NCBI RefSeq assembly: GCF_900129275.1
Contig: NZ_FQUX01000011.1
Location: 1 to 64,000 of the forward strand
Length of the DNA stretch: 64,000 nt
Direction of reading: 5' to 3'
DNA from: Arenibacter palladensis
GTDB taxonomy: Bacteria > Bacteroidota > Bacteroidia > Flavobacteriales > Flavobacteriaceae
The notes beneath the pieces are model-generated. The model searched no databases and was not told the DNA's origin. It saw nothing but the letters and a program-made list of their open reading frames with translations. How positions within the stretch are numbered: position 1 is the first letter of the stretch; the number at the start of each line of letters is the position of its first letter. The translations under genes were made by a program, and so were the position numbers. Positions 27,039-36,304 of this stretch are shown here, one piece after another.

Positions 27039-27080
27039 AAAAAGTTAAAAGCAGTCCTAAGAGACTGCTTTTAACTTTTT
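27039..27080. terminator. Bidirectional terminator overlapping the clpX stop codon
   Basis: A perfect 18-base stem (27039-27056 with 27063-27080) has a six-base loop. Reading on the minus strand, the last clpX codons form one arm, the TAG lies in the loop, and T-rich sequence follows. It also ends the plus-strand hydrolase-fold gene. Confidence 0.88.
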
Positions 27081-28292
27081 AATAGTTTCAAAAGATAATT
27101 TCTCTTCGGCATAAGGTTTGGTTACCTTAAATTCCGTTTCATTGGTACTTGGGAATTCGAACATGGCATCGGTGAAAATGGCTTCGCAAAGAGAACGTAA
27201 TCCCCTTGCCCCCAATTTATACTCTATAGCCTTGTCCACAATATAGTCCAACGCCTGCTCCGTTATCTTAAAGGTAATCCCATCCATCTTAAACAATTTC
27301 TCATATTGTTTAATTATGGCGTTCTTGGGTTCTGTTAAAATGGCCCTAAGGGTTTCCTTGTCCAATGGATTCATATGGGTGAGTACCGGTAGTCTACCAA
27401 TAATCTCAGGGATTAATCCAAAGTCCTTTAGATCCTTAGGTACAATGTATTGTAAAATATTTTCGTTGTCCACCTTTTCTTCAGCTTTGGAAGCACTATA
27501 GCCTACGGCCTGCATGTTCAGCCTTTTGGTGATGTGTCTTTCGATGCCGTCAAAGGCACCTCCGGCGATAAACAAAATATTTTCTGTATTTACTTCAATA
27601 AATTTTTGATCCGGGTGCTTTCTGCCACCTTTGGGCGGAACGTTTACCACGGTCCCCTCCAATAGTTTAAGAAGTCCTTGTTGAACACCTTCCCCGGATA
27701 CATCGCGAGTAATTGAAGGATTGTCGCTTTTTCGTGCAATTTTATCAATTTCATCAATGAAGACGATACCACGTTCTGCCTTTTCCAAATTGTAATCGGC
27801 CGCCTGTAGCAAGCGGGTAAGTATACTTTCCACATCTTCTCCAACATAACCGGCTTCCGTAAGTACGGTAGCGTCAACTATGGCCAAAGGAACATTGAGC
27901 ATCTTCGCAATGGTTTTGGCCATTAGGGTCTTACCAGTCCCTGTTTGGCCTACCATGACAATATTGCTCTTCTGGATTTCTATATCGTCTTCCTTACTTT
28001 TTGGTTGTAGAAGTCTTTTGTAATGGTTGTAGACGGCAACGGACATTACTTTTTTGGTGCGATCCTGTCCAATTATGAACGTGTCCAAAAATTCCTTTAT
28101 TTCCAAAGGTTTTTTTAAGGTTAATTCGGAGGAAAGATCATGGTTTTTGGTCTGCTTGGATTCCTCTGCCACAATACCGTGTGCCTGCTCTATACAACGA
28201 TCGCATATATGCGCATCAAGACCAGCAATCAATAGATTGGTTTCTGGTTTCTTTCTACCACAAAAAGAGCATTCTAAATTTTCTTTTGCCAT
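27057..28292 (-). CDS. clpX: ATP-dependent Clp protease ATPase subunit ClpX
   Basis: ClpX unfolds tagged substrates and feeds them to ClpP. The product has 411 residues. The N-terminal C4 zinc domain has Cys8, Cys11, Cys30 and Cys33. The AAA+ module has Walker A GQTGTGKT at 115-122, Walker [11 protein letters not shown], the arginine-finger region and sensor II in LGARGLRSL. The IGF-type loop that docks on ClpP is present. It lies downstream of tig and clpP in the same direction, but 97 bases separate it from clpP. Its last codons also form part of its terminator. Confidence 0.97.
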   Translation of the reverse strand: MAKENLECSFCGRKKPETNLLIAGLDAHICDRCIEQAHGIVAEESKQTKNHDLSSELTLKKPLEIKEFLDTFIIGQDRTKKVMSVAVYNHYKRLLQPKSKEDDIEIQKSNIVMVGQTGTGKTLMAKTIAKMLNVPLAIVDATVLTEAGYVGEDVESILTRLLQAADYNLEKAERGIVFIDEIDKIARKSDNPSITRDVSGEGVQQGLLKLLEGTVVNVPPKGGRKHPDQKFIEVNTENILFIAGGAFDGIERHITKRLNMQAVGYSASKAEEKVDNENILQYIVPKDLKDFGLIPEIIGRLPVLTHMNPLDKETLRAILTEPKNAIIKQYEKLFKMDGITFKITEQALDYIVDKAIEYKLGARGLRSLCEAIFTDAMFEFPSTNETEFKVTKPYAEEKLSFETIKKLKAVS

Positions 28293-28389
28293 ATCATTTT
28301 ATCACTTTCAATAATAGTAACGAAATAATCCACACTTTGGTGCATCCGTACAGAATGTAGCCCGGATTATTCGTGTCTTTTAGTCGTCT

Positions 28390-29070
28390 CTAGTCTTTAT
28401 CCCTTACCAAGATTTCATCTATCATGCCATAATCCTTGGCTTCGTTTGCTTTCATCCAGTAATCCCTGTCACTATCGTCACTTACTTTTTCAAGGGGTTG
28501 TCCGGAATGATTTGCAATGATCTGGTACAATTCATCTTTTAGTTTTAGGATCTCCCTTGCCGTAATTTCAATATCACTGGCTTGGCCTTGAGCCCCTCCA
28601 AGAGGTTGATGGATCATTACCCTGGAATGCGTTAAGCCACTGCGCTTGCCTTTTTCTCCTGCGCATAGTAGTACGGCCCCCATGGAGGCAGCCATTCCTG
28701 TACATATGGTAGCCACATCGGGTTTTATGAACTGCATAGTGTCATAGATTCCCAAACCGGCGTAAACACTTCCACCTGGGGAATTGATATATATCTGTAT
28801 GTCCTTGGAGGCATCCGTGCTCTCCAAAAATAATAACTGAGCTTGTACAATGTTGGCAACTTGGTCATTGATCCCTGTTCCAAGGAAAATGATCCGGTCC
28901 ATCATTAATCGCGAAAAAACATCCATTGCCACTGCATTCAGCTGTCTTTCTTCAATAATGTTTGGAGTAAGGTTGGTGGGGTACATACTACTTAAAATAG
29001 TATCGTAATACATGCTATTTATTCCCTGATGTTTAATAGCATAGTTTTTGAATTCTTTCCCGTAATCCAT
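28390..29070 (-). CDS. clpP: ATP-dependent Clp protease proteolytic subunit ClpP
   Basis: The product has 226 residues and is the serine peptidase partner of ClpX. The catalytic triad is visible: Ser129 in [11 protein letters not shown], His154 in [10 protein letters not shown] and Asp203 in DSDRDYWM. The N-terminus is about 20 residues longer than in E. coli ClpP; this lead is probably a propeptide. The order tig-clpP-clpX is the classical one. A terminator between tig and clpP suggests that clpP also has its own promoter. Confidence 0.97.
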   Translation of the reverse strand: MDYGKEFKNYAIKHQGINSMYYDTILSSMYPTNLTPNIIEERQLNAVAMDVFSRLMMDRIIFLGTGINDQVANIVQAQLLFLESTDASKDIQIYINSPGGSVYAGLGIYDTMQFIKPDVATICTGMAASMGAVLLCAGEKGKRSGLTHSRVMIHQPLGGAQGQASDIEITAREILKLKDELYQIIANHSGQPLEKVSDDSDRDYWMKANEAKDYGMIDEILVRDKD

Positions 29071-29094
29071 ATTTTATATCAATAGTTTTATAAG

Positions 29095-29131
29095 ATAAAA
29101 AAAGTGTCGAAAATAAACTCTTCGACACTGT
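29095..29131 (-). terminator. Intrinsic terminator after tig
   Basis: On the minus strand the stem AGTGTCGAA pairs with TTCGACACT and is followed by seven Ts. It separates tig from clpP. Confidence 0.8.
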
Positions 29132-29213
29132 AAATATACTTATTTTTAGTGAAACTATATTTTATTGGCCCCTATCGAGGCGTAATTAAAATGTAAGTTT
29201 CCGCTAATGCAAA

Positions 29214-30536
29214 TTACCCGTATACTTCTTTAACAAAGTCTTCGTAAGTAACTTCTTTCGTTTTTAAATTTGCCTTTTCTTTATAAAGGGTCAAAAGCTT
29301 TTGGCTCATTAATTGTTCCGAAAGGCGTTTTACCTCGTCTTGATTGGAAAGTACCCTTGCTGCAATACTATCCAACTCTTCATCTTTAGGGTTCATTTGT
29401 CCAAACTGGGCCATTTGCTGCTTAATAAAGCCCTTAGCAAATTCTTTTAACTCATCAAACTGTATTTGAATACCGTTTTCTTGGATTATCTTACCTTCTA
29501 TTAGTTGATAGCGAAGGCCTTTTTCCGATTTTTCAAATTCTTCGTTCGCTTCTTCCTCGGTCAATTGTTTTTCACCGGTCATTTGAATCCACTTGGTCAA
29601 AAATTCCGTAGGAAGGTCAAATTTGATATTGTCTATAAAATATTCGGTTACATCATTGAGTAACTTCTGGTCGGATTGTTGCTCAAATTGTTTTTCAGAG
29701 TCTTCCTTGATGCGTTCCTTAAGCTCTTTTTCAGAAGTAACTACATCCTTTCCAAATAATTTATCGAAAAGTTCCTGATCCAATTTGGCAGGCTCTTTTT
29801 CGTTGATTTCTTCAATGGTGAAAGTAACTTCGATATCCAATTTTTCGGATTTTTCACCGTCTATACCCAAAGAACTGCCCAACAAATAATCTTCTTTGAA
29901 CAATCCCTTAGTGTTTAAGGTAACTACATCGCCCACTTTTTTGCCCAAAAGGCTCTCAAGTGCTTTTTTGCTTTTTATTTTTTCGATCTCGATTACCGTC
30001 TTGTTGTCTATTTCCTCTGCCTCGTTTTTGAAAACACCATTTACGTCATCCTTTTTCCCGATTTCCGTCTTGCTGATCAGTTTTCCGTATTGCTTTTGAA
30101 TACGCTCCACCTGCTCATCGACCATTTTTTTGTCGGCAATAATTTTGTAGTGCGTTATGGCTTTTTTCGACTTAAGGTCTACACTGAAATTAGGCGCAAG
30201 TCCCAATTCAAATTCAAATGCAAACTCTTCAGAATCCCAATTAAAGTTATCCTGTTGTTTTGGAAGTGGATTTCCTAGAACATCCAGCTTTTCTTCTGTA
30301 AGATATTTGTTAAGATTGTCTTGTAACAGTTTATTTACCTCATCAACCAAAACGGCCTTTCCGTATTGTTTCTTGATCAATCCCATAGGCACCTGACCTT
30401 TTCTGAAACCTGGTATGTTTGCCTGTTTTCTGTAGTCCTTTAAGATTGTTTCTACCTTATCGAAGTAATCGTCCTTGGTTACCGCAACTTTTACTACTGC
30501 ATTTAATTCGTCAATCTGCTCTTTAGTGATGTTCAT
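29214..30536 (-). CDS. tig: Trigger factor
   Basis: Trigger factor is the ribosome-associated chaperone. The product has 440 residues from the ATG at 30536, which begins NITKEQIDELNAVVKVAV. The frame stays open 22 codons further upstream, but that stretch contains the promoter, so the upstream start is rejected. The ribosome-binding signature appears as IPGFRKGQVPMGLIKKQYG (about residues 37-55). A FKBP-like middle region (about 150-245) and a long helical C-terminal chaperone region follow. The peptidyl-prolyl isomerase residues are poorly conserved, as is usual in this phylum. It leads the tig-clpP-clpX series. Confidence 0.95.
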   Translation of the reverse strand: MNITKEQIDELNAVVKVAVTKDDYFDKVETILKDYRKQANIPGFRKGQVPMGLIKKQYGKAVLVDEVNKLLQDNLNKYLTEEKLDVLGNPLPKQQDNFNWDSEEFAFEFELGLAPNFSVDLKSKKAITHYKIIADKKMVDEQVERIQKQYGKLISKTEIGKKDDVNGVFKNEAEEIDNKTVIEIEKIKSKKALESLLGKKVGDVVTLNTKGLFKEDYLLGSSLGIDGEKSEKLDIEVTFTIEEINEKEPAKLDQELFDKLFGKDVVTSEKELKERIKEDSEKQFEQQSDQKLLNDVTEYFIDNIKFDLPTEFLTKWIQMTGEKQLTEEEANEEFEKSEKGLRYQLIEGKIIQENGIQIQFDELKEFAKGFIKQQMAQFGQMNPKDEELDSIAARVLSNQDEVKRLSEQLMSQKLLTLYKEKANLKTKEVTYEDFVKEVYG

Positions 30537-30571
30537 TTCTATATCTAATTTTACTAAAATAAAATGGGATG

Positions 30572-30602
30572 CAAAAGTAGTACATTTTCTAATCTCCAAC
30601 AA
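30572..30602 (-). promoter_or_regulatory. Bacteroidota-type promoter of tig
   Basis: On the minus strand TACTTTTG (30579-30572) is preceded by TTG at 17 bases (30599-30597) or 20 bases (30602-30600). The tig ATG lies 36 bases further on. Confidence 0.7.
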
Positions 30603-30634
30603 GTTTTTAAATTACTGAATGTCAAAAAGGTACC

Positions 30635-30985
30635 CTATATTTTTTTGTCATCATTTAGAAATGAATAAAATATAGATTGTAGAAAGGAAAGCAAAAGACT
30701 AAAAAGTAACGCCCACCAAATATTATTTACTTGAAAACCATCAACAAAGTAGTCGGCCAAAAGGATAATTATAGCGTTGATTATGAGCAGGAACAGCCCT
30801 AAGGTAAGTATGGTTACGGGTAAGGTTAGGATGACCAGTATGGGTTTTACAATAAAATTCAACAAACTCAGAACAATGGCCACAATAATGGCCGTGGTAT
30901 AGGAGTCCACACCTACCCCAGGTAGTATTTTTGCTAAAATAACAACTGCTATGGCACTTAGGAGAATTCTTAAAATTAAGTTCAT
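30635..30985 (-). CDS. Four-segment membrane protein (phage holin family IV/DUF360-like)
   Basis: The product has 116 residues and is almost wholly hydrophobic, with four predicted membrane segments and a short charged end (NDDKKI). The pattern (ILPGVGVDS, NFIVKPILVILTLPVTILTLG, ADYFVDGFQVNNIWWALLFS) is that of the family named after the mycobacterial phage holin. It is widespread on bacterial chromosomes without phage, so the name should not be read as evidence for prophage. The function is unknown. It lies upstream of the tig promoter, in the same direction. Confidence 0.8.
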   Translation of the reverse strand: MNLILRILLSAIAVVILAKILPGVGVDSYTTAIIVAIVLSLLNFIVKPILVILTLPVTILTLGLFLLIINAIIILLADYFVDGFQVNNIWWALLFSLLLSFLQSIFYSFLNDDKKI

Positions 30986-31298
30986 GGTTTACTTTTTTTT
31001 GGTTTATGGAATGTTTTATTAATGGTATAATACCCTTAAAAGTAAACATTTATTTTATTAGTGAAACTCAATTTTGAGAAGTCAGTAAGACGCACTGAAA
31101 ATTGCCAGTTGAACTAATCCCGCCTTTTTCGGCGGGATCTAGGTTCAATACCTCGACCCTTGAGTCGATTCCTATTATTGGGTTCAGGGCTTGCCCTGAG
31201 GTTTAATGCCTTTTATCTGTTAAGGGGATATTTTTCTTGGGTTTTAAGAATGGACTTAGAATCGGCCTCAGCATTTTATAAAGTAAAAAAGGTACTGA
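30986..31298. other. Gene-free spacer holding copy 2 of the dispersed repeat
   Basis: More than half of this spacer is the repeat at 31053-31216. The rest is AT-rich. No gene or clear terminator for the esterase gene was seen. Confidence 0.6.
31053..31216 (+). repeat. Dispersed intergenic repeat, copy 2
   Basis: It matches 14213-14374 along its whole length with roughly a dozen differences by hand count. It has the same three palindromes: CCCGCC/GGCGGG, TCGACCC with a weakened partner, and TCAGGGC TT GCCCTGA. The orientation is also the same. The two copies lie in unrelated intergenic spacers. Confidence 0.85.
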
Positions 31299-32066
31299 CT
31301 ACTTGATAAATAGTATGGATTTTTGGAAAAACTGGGTGGGATTCTCCGCGTGAAGCCAATGTCCGGCCTTATCTATTGTTTCAACCGTGGCCAAGGGAAA
31401 ATGCCTTTTTATAATGGACAAATCATCAGGGGTTATATACTCCGATCTGTCTCCCCTTAAAAAAAGTGTTGGTCCTTTATAGGTATCGGTAGATCCTATG
31501 TTTTCACCAATTTCTTCCATTTTTTCGCTCAAAACCTTAAGATTGAAGCGAAAACTCAAAACCCCCTTTTCCTCCCAGTACAAATTCTTCAGTAAAAATT
31601 GACGTATCCCTATATTTTTGATGTATTTGGACAATTGTTCATCCGCATCGTTTCTTGAGCTTATATTTTTAATATCCAAGGCATTGAGGCCGTTAATTAT
31701 ATCCTGGTGATGGGGTGGGTAAAATTTAGGGGCAATATCCGCCACCAGTAGCTTTTTTGTTAATTGGGGATAGCGGCAGGCAAACAACATGGCCGTTTTT
31801 CCTCCCATGGAATGACCAAGTATAATGGCGTCTCCCAAATGGTGATGATCCATATATTGTTTGAGGTCTTCGGCCAACAAATCATAATTGAATTCGGTGG
31901 AGTGAAAACTTTTTCCGTGATTGCGCAAATCCAGCATATGTACTTGAAAGCCTTCATCGGCATATTTGGAGCCCATGGATTTCCAGTTGTCGGACATGCC
32001 CAAAAAACCATGTAGGATAATAATAGGTTGTCCTTCCCCTAAAATATTGGAATGCAATACAGGCAT
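31299..32066 (-). CDS. Alpha/beta hydrolase (YbfF-like esterase)
   Basis: The product has 255 residues, no signal peptide, and a complete hydrolase triad: oxyanion loop LHGFLGMSDNW, nucleophile LGHSMGGK (Ser86), acid in LRGDRSEYI and His in KAGHWLHAENP. The DLRNHGKS motif and the overall length match the YbfF acyl-ester hydrolases. Its ATG overlaps the pdxJ TAA by one base (TAATG), so the two are translationally coupled. No functional link with vitamin B6 synthesis is known to me. Confidence 0.85.
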   Translation of the reverse strand: MPVLHSNILGEGQPIIILHGFLGMSDNWKSMGSKYADEGFQVHMLDLRNHGKSFHSTEFNYDLLAEDLKQYMDHHHLGDAIILGHSMGGKTAMLFACRYPQLTKKLLVADIAPKFYPPHHQDIINGLNALDIKNISSRNDADEQLSKYIKNIGIRQFLLKNLYWEEKGVLSFRFNLKVLSEKMEEIGENIGSTDTYKGPTLFLRGDRSEYITPDDLSIIKRHFPLATVETIDKAGHWLHAENPTQFFQKSILFIK

Positions 32067-32779
32067 TATTTTAATTTGTTTAGATACATATTAATTACAT
32101 TTTCCAAGCCTAGATACAGGGATTCGCATATTAGGGCGTGACCAATGGAAACTTCCAGCAAGTGAGGTATGCTTTCTTTGAAATATTTTATGTTGTCCAA
32201 GCTTAGGTCGTGTCCTGCATTAATGCCCAAACCTAATTCATGGGCCGCTTTGGCAGCATCGGAAAAAGCCAAAACCCCTTTTTTGTTTCCCTTGGCATAT
32301 TCGTGGGCATAGCTTTCGGTATATAGTTCAATACGGTCGGTTCCTGTTAATGCGGCTCCTTGGACCATTTCAATATTGGCGTCCACAAAAATAGAAGTCC
32401 TTATGCCATTGCTTTTAAATGTTGATATTACCTCTTTTAGAAAATCCTTATGCTTTACCGTATCCCATCCGGCGTTGGACGTAATGGCATCAACGGCATC
32501 GGGGACTAGCGTGACTTGTGTGGGTTTTACCTCCAATACCAAATCCATAAAGGATTGAATAGGGTTTCCTTCTATATTGAATTCGGTGCGCACCAATTTC
32601 TTTAAGTCCCTTGCATCTTGGTATTTTATATGTCTTTCATCGGGCCTTGGATGTATGGTTATACCTTGTGCCCCAAAATCTTCAATATCTTTGGCTACTT
32701 TTAACAGGTCGGGTACGTTTCCTCCACGCGAATTTCTTAATGTTGCAATTTTATTTACATTAACGCTAAGCTTTGTCAT
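32066..32779 (-). CDS. pdxJ: Pyridoxine 5'-phosphate synthase PdxJ
   Basis: PdxJ condenses 1-deoxyxylulose 5-phosphate with 3-amino-2-oxopropyl phosphate to give pyridoxine 5'-phosphate. The product has 237 residues. The family motifs are present: [17 protein letters not shown] at the start, [13 protein letters not shown] (active-site His and Arg), QVTLVPD, and the ending [10 protein letters not shown]...[11 protein letters not shown]. It is the first gene of a two-gene unit with the esterase. The sequence supports the deoxyxylulose-dependent B6 route. Confidence 0.96.
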   Translation of the reverse strand: MTKLSVNVNKIATLRNSRGGNVPDLLKVAKDIEDFGAQGITIHPRPDERHIKYQDARDLKKLVRTEFNIEGNPIQSFMDLVLEVKPTQVTLVPDAVDAITSNAGWDTVKHKDFLKEVISTFKSNGIRTSIFVDANIEMVQGAALTGTDRIELYTESYAHEYAKGNKKGVLAFSDAAKAAHELGLGINAGHDLSLDNIKYFKESIPHLLEVSIGHALICESLYLGLENVINMYLNKLK

Positions 32780-33069
32780 AGGATTTTGGTATGTTTAAAA
32801 GGCAAAAATACAAATTAGGCATACCTTTTGCTTATTTTATTATGAAGAATTCGTTTGCAGGGCCAGGTTGTATCCCTAGTGGAAAATTATAGTTAACTAG
32901 GTTTCGTTGGTTTTTGAGGACTTTCGGGTGGAATTGGTTTGGAGTATTCCTAATTTAACCGGATTGTTTTTTAACAGCCCGCAAAAGCTAGGTCTTTTTA
33001 GAAATAATACTTAGGAAGATTCGGGTTCTTAGAAATTTTTATTAGTATTTTGCGTTATAATATGAAGTT

Positions 33070-33726
33070 ATGAATATTCAAAACAACATAATTGATACAT
33101 TACCGATTTTTAAAGTGGGTGATCCCTTGAAAAAAGTGATCAAATTCTTTAATGAATCTACCTATTCCCATGTTGCCGTGGTGGAGGGGAATGTTTTTAT
33201 TGGAGTTTTGGATGAAAATGATCTTGATAATTATGAAAAGGATAAGAAGATAGAGGACTACCGATATACTTTGGAAACCTTTTTTGTACGTAAGGAAACC
33301 TCTTGGCTGGATGTCCTGGAAATATTTTCGAAGAATGAGGCAAACCTTTTGCCTGTCTTGGATAATGACGGCCTTGTCTTAGGGTATTATGATCTTATAG
33401 ACATTGTTGATGAGTTTATAGATACGCCATTTTTTACAGAGCCTGGGGGAATCCTGGTCTTGGCCAAGGGTCTAAAGGATTATTCTTTTAGCGAAATTGC
33501 CCAAATTGTGGAAAGTAACAATGTGAAACTGATTGGCGGGTTTATTACGGATATTCGCAATGATGTTATCCAGATTACCATTAAAATAGGGACTACACAT
33601 TTAAATGAAATTATACAGTCTTTTAGAAGGTATAACTACACCATACTCTACGGAAATAACGACGATCAATTTATTGAGGATTTAAAACAGAGGTCTGATT
33701 ATTTGGATAAATATCTAAATGTTTAA
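33070..33726 (+). CDS. CBS-domain protein
   Basis: The product has 218 residues. Two CBS modules occupy about residues 8-130 (HVAVVEGNVFIGVLDENDL and NLLPVLDNDGLVLGYYDLIDI). CBS pairs bind adenosine nucleotides. The C-terminal part (about 140-218) has an ACT-like look (GILVLAKGLKDYSFSEIAQI). It is upstream of nadK on the same strand with a small possible reading frame between them, and may form an operon with it. The exact role is unknown. Confidence 0.8.
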   Translation: MNIQNNIIDTLPIFKVGDPLKKVIKFFNESTYSHVAVVEGNVFIGVLDENDLDNYEKDKKIEDYRYTLETFFVRKETSWLDVLEIFSKNEANLLPVLDNDGLVLGYYDLIDIVDEFIDTPFFTEPGGILVLAKGLKDYSFSEIAQIVESNNVKLIGGFITDIRNDVIQITIKIGTTHLNEIIQSFRRYNYTILYGNNDDQFIEDLKQRSDYLDKYLNV

Positions 33727-33736
33727 CTCCTAAGAA

Positions 33737-33862
33737 ATGAGCCAGTTTGCACAAGGACATTACCTCCCGTTAATTTTTCGACGTACGTATATTGGCAGCG
33801 GCGAATTACACCCGTCTGAACTAAGAAGTCGGGCAGGTCTAATAAATAAAATATATCCTTAA
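33737..33862 (+). CDS. Possible 41-residue small protein between the CBS gene and nadK
   Basis: An ATG frame fills the gap, starting 10 bases after the CBS stop and ending 4 bases before the nadK ATG. The product would be basic (MSQFAQGHYLPLIFRRTYIG, then SGELHPSELRSRAGLINKIYP). I do not recognise it. The tight fit is the only support, and a chance frame of this length is possible. Confidence 0.25.
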   Translation: MSQFAQGHYLPLIFRRTYIGSGELHPSELRSRAGLINKIYP

Positions 33863-33866
33863 ACAG

Positions 33867-34748
33867 ATGAAAGTTGCCATTTACGGACTTACCTGCCAGA
33901 ATAACGTATTGGATTGCATTGTGGAGCTGTTGGACGAACTTCACCAAGAAAATGCCCAAATCTATTTTGAAAAAGGGTTTTACAACTTAATCATGGCCAA
34001 GCGTAATGTAGGCGAATTCCCCATATTTACGGATTCCAATGGTCTTGATGCTGAATTTGATATGTTTGTGAGCTTTGGTGGTGATGGTACCATTTTAAGG
34101 GCTACTACCTATGTTCGCGACCTAGGAATACCAATTGTTGGTGTAAATACCGGTAGACTTGGGTTTTTATCCACATTTAGAAAAGAAGATGTGCGTAAGG
34201 TGGTAAAAGAATTCGTTTCTGGGGCATATACCATTGTAGAGCGCAGTCTGGTGGAGGTAAGTGCCCAATCCGATATCCCTGAATTTAAGACATTAAACTT
34301 TGCATTGAATGAGATTACCGTGAGCAGGAAGGATACCACATCCATGATTACGGTAGAAACGCATTTGAACGATGAATATCTTACATCTTATTGGGCGGAT
34401 GGTTTAATTGTGGCGACGCCCACAGGATCTACCGGGTATTCTCTTAGCTGTGGTGGTCCTGTAATTGCCCCTACGGCAAAATCATTGATTCTTACTCCTA
34501 TTGCACCCCATAACCTAAATGCAAGACCTTTGGTAATTTCGGATGATACCGTTATTAGGCTCAAGGTTTCCGGGAGGGAAGATAGTCATTTGGTGTCCTT
34601 GGACTCCAGAATAGCCACCGTGGCCAGTGGCAAGGAGATTTTTATCAAAAAAGCTCCATTTACCATAAAAATGATCGAATATACCTCCGAAAGTTTTCTA
34701 AAAACACTACGAAATAAATTATTGTGGGGCGAAGACAAACGTAACTGA
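33867..34748 (+). CDS. nadK: NAD kinase
   Basis: NAD kinase phosphorylates NAD to NADP. The product has 293 residues. It has the GGDGT motif at residues 71-75, VNTGRLGFLST, the NEITVSR loop, DGLIVATPTGSTGYSLSCGGP and PHNLNARPLVI, all diagnostic. The length is normal. It lies directly after the CBS protein gene on the same strand. Confidence 0.97.
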   Translation: MKVAIYGLTCQNNVLDCIVELLDELHQENAQIYFEKGFYNLIMAKRNVGEFPIFTDSNGLDAEFDMFVSFGGDGTILRATTYVRDLGIPIVGVNTGRLGFLSTFRKEDVRKVVKEFVSGAYTIVERSLVEVSAQSDIPEFKTLNFALNEITVSRKDTTSMITVETHLNDEYLTSYWADGLIVATPTGSTGYSLSCGGPVIAPTAKSLILTPIAPHNLNARPLVISDDTVIRLKVSGREDSHLVSLDSRIATVASGKEIFIKKAPFTIKMIEYTSESFLKTLRNKLLWGEDKRN

Positions 34749-34841
34749 TTGTTTTGGGAGCGACAATAAAATGGAACAAAAGCTGTTTATCAAGTGAGAA
34801 CATGAATGTAATAATTTACTAGTCTAAACTACTGAAATTGT

Positions 34842-34849
34842 TATATTTG
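34842..34849 (+). promoter_or_regulatory. Probable -7 element for the DUF6089-uppS-bamA group
   Basis: TATATTTG lies 17 bases before the DUF6089 ATG. No good TTG is found at the -33 spacing. Confidence 0.4.
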
Positions 34850-34865
34850 CAAACTTTTATAAATA

Positions 34866-35552
34866 ATGAGGTTATTTTTTGCTGCATTACTTCTTTTCAT
34901 TTGTAATGAAATAAAGGGACAAACATACGAGATTGGCCTATTTGCGGGTGGCACCAATAATATTGGGGATGTTGGAAGGTCTAATTTTATTTTGCCTTCG
35001 GGGCCGGCTTTCGGAGGTTTGTTTAAATGGAACAAGAGTAAACGCTATGCATGGAGGGCCAGTATTATTTATGGAGAATTTACGGCGGATGATTCCAAAT
35101 CGGACATTCCGTCCCGACAACAACGGAATTTTATAATGGACAATAATATTCTAGAGGCTTCCGCAGGTTTGGAGTTTAATTTTGTAGAATATAATTTACA
35201 TCGTTTAGGGCCGGCCTTTACGCCTTATCTGTATACTGGGGTTACCTATTTTAGGTATGGATACCACTATTTTGATGCGGCGCAATTACAGGATATTGGA
35301 CAGAAAGATGGATCGTTTTCGGTTCCTATGACGGTTGGTGCTAAATTAAGGATTAGTCAGTTTTTTATTGTTGGAGCAGAAATAGGGGCCAGATATACCT
35401 TTACGGATAATTTGGATGCCAGTAATCCGGAAGGTTCCAATTATGAGGAATTTAGATTTGGAAATATTTTTAGTGATGATTGGTATGTGTTCTCCGGAGT
35501 TACGTTAACGTATACATTTGGAAGAAAACCTTGCCAGGATTGTTTTGAGTAG
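34866..35552 (+). CDS. DUF6089-type outer-membrane beta-barrel protein
   Basis: The product has 228 residues. A signal peptide (residues 1-18, ending IKGQ) is followed by an eight-strand-like barrel with alternating aromatic residues (YEIGLFAGGTNNIGDVG, FTPYLYTGVTYFRYGYHYFD, WYVFSGVTLTYTFGRKP). The Cys-x2-Cys end (CQDC) is a small oddity. Genes of this kind sit before uppS and bamA in flavobacteria, which is the case here, and its 3' end meets the uppS start region. A role in outer-membrane assembly is inferred only from this order. Confidence 0.75.
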   Translation: MRLFFAALLLFICNEIKGQTYEIGLFAGGTNNIGDVGRSNFILPSGPAFGGLFKWNKSKRYAWRASIIYGEFTADDSKSDIPSRQQRNFIMDNNILEASAGLEFNFVEYNLHRLGPAFTPYLYTGVTYFRYGYHYFDAAQLQDIGQKDGSFSVPMTVGAKLRISQFFIVGAEIGARYTFTDNLDASNPEGSNYEEFRFGNIFSDDWYVFSGVTLTYTFGRKPCQDCFE

Positions 35553-35568
35553 TGTAAAAAATAATAGT

Positions 35569-36300
35569 TTGGAAGAATTAAAGATCAAATCATTGCCAAG
35601 ACACTTAGCCATAATTATGGATGGTAATGGACGATGGGCGAAAGAAAAGGGAAAATTAAGGGTTTTTGGTCATGAGCAAGGGGTTAAAACCGTTAGGAGA
35701 ACTGTGGAGGACTGTGCTAGAATTGGGCTGGAGTTTCTTACTCTATATACTTTTTCTACCGAGAATTGGAACAGGCCCAAATTGGAAGTCGATACTTTAA
35801 TGCGGTTGCTGGTTTCTTCCCTTAAAAAGGAATTGAAGACCTTAAACAATAATAATATTAAGTTAAATACCATTGGCAATATTGCCTCCTTGCCAAATAG
35901 TGCCCACAAGGAATTATTGGATGTCATGGAGAAAACCAAGGCCAATACAGGAATGACGCTAACGCTTGCCCTTAGTTATGGGTCTCGGGAAGAGATAAAA
36001 AATGCCGTACAACAGATATGTGTCAAAGTTAAAAATAATATAATTTCTCCCGAAAATATTGACGAAACCATTATTAATAACCATCTTTACACGCAAAATT
36101 TACCAGATGTAGACTTGTTGATCCGTACCAGTGGAGAGCACAGGATCAGTAATTTCTTACTATGGCAGATTGCATATGCGGAATTGTATTTTATTGATGT
36201 ATTTTGGCCGGATTTTTCGGAACAGCATTTATTGGAAGCCATTAAAAATTACCAGAACAGAGAACGAAGATTTGGAAAAACTAGCGAACAACTCACCTAG
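35569..36300 (+). CDS. uppS: Di-trans,poly-cis-undecaprenyl diphosphate synthase
   Basis: UppS makes the C55 lipid carrier for peptidoglycan and other glycans. It has the catalytic AIIMDGNGRWAKEKG with the Asp of MDGNGR, LTLYTFSTENWNRP, LALSYGSREEI, and the C-terminal DLLIRTSGEHRISNFLLWQ with AYAELYF. There is no ATG. The TTG at 35569 gives EELKIKSLPRHLAII and 243 residues, closest to the usual length. TTG codons at 35545 or 35518 would lengthen it and overlap the DUF6089 gene. It is followed by bamA with a 4-base gap. Confidence 0.93.
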   Translation: MEELKIKSLPRHLAIIMDGNGRWAKEKGKLRVFGHEQGVKTVRRTVEDCARIGLEFLTLYTFSTENWNRPKLEVDTLMRLLVSSLKKELKTLNNNNIKLNTIGNIASLPNSAHKELLDVMEKTKANTGMTLTLALSYGSREEIKNAVQQICVKVKNNIISPENIDETIINNHLYTQNLPDVDLLIRTSGEHRISNFLLWQIAYAELYFIDVFWPDFSEQHLLEAIKNYQNRERRFGKTSEQLT

Positions 36301-36304
36301 CGGC

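Noticed and set aside
30537..30602. Upstream extension of trigger factor
   Set aside because: The stretch contains a TTG-TAnnTTTG promoter, and its translation does not match the conserved N-terminus that begins at the ATG at 30536.
30635..30985. Prophage because of the 'holin' family name
   Set aside because: This membrane family is common on bacterial chromosomes, and no other phage gene is nearby.
36131..36304. Longer bamA frame starting inside uppS
   Set aside because: It overlaps uppS by about 170 bases and would put 58 residues before a clear signal peptide. The ATG at 36305 fits BamA.
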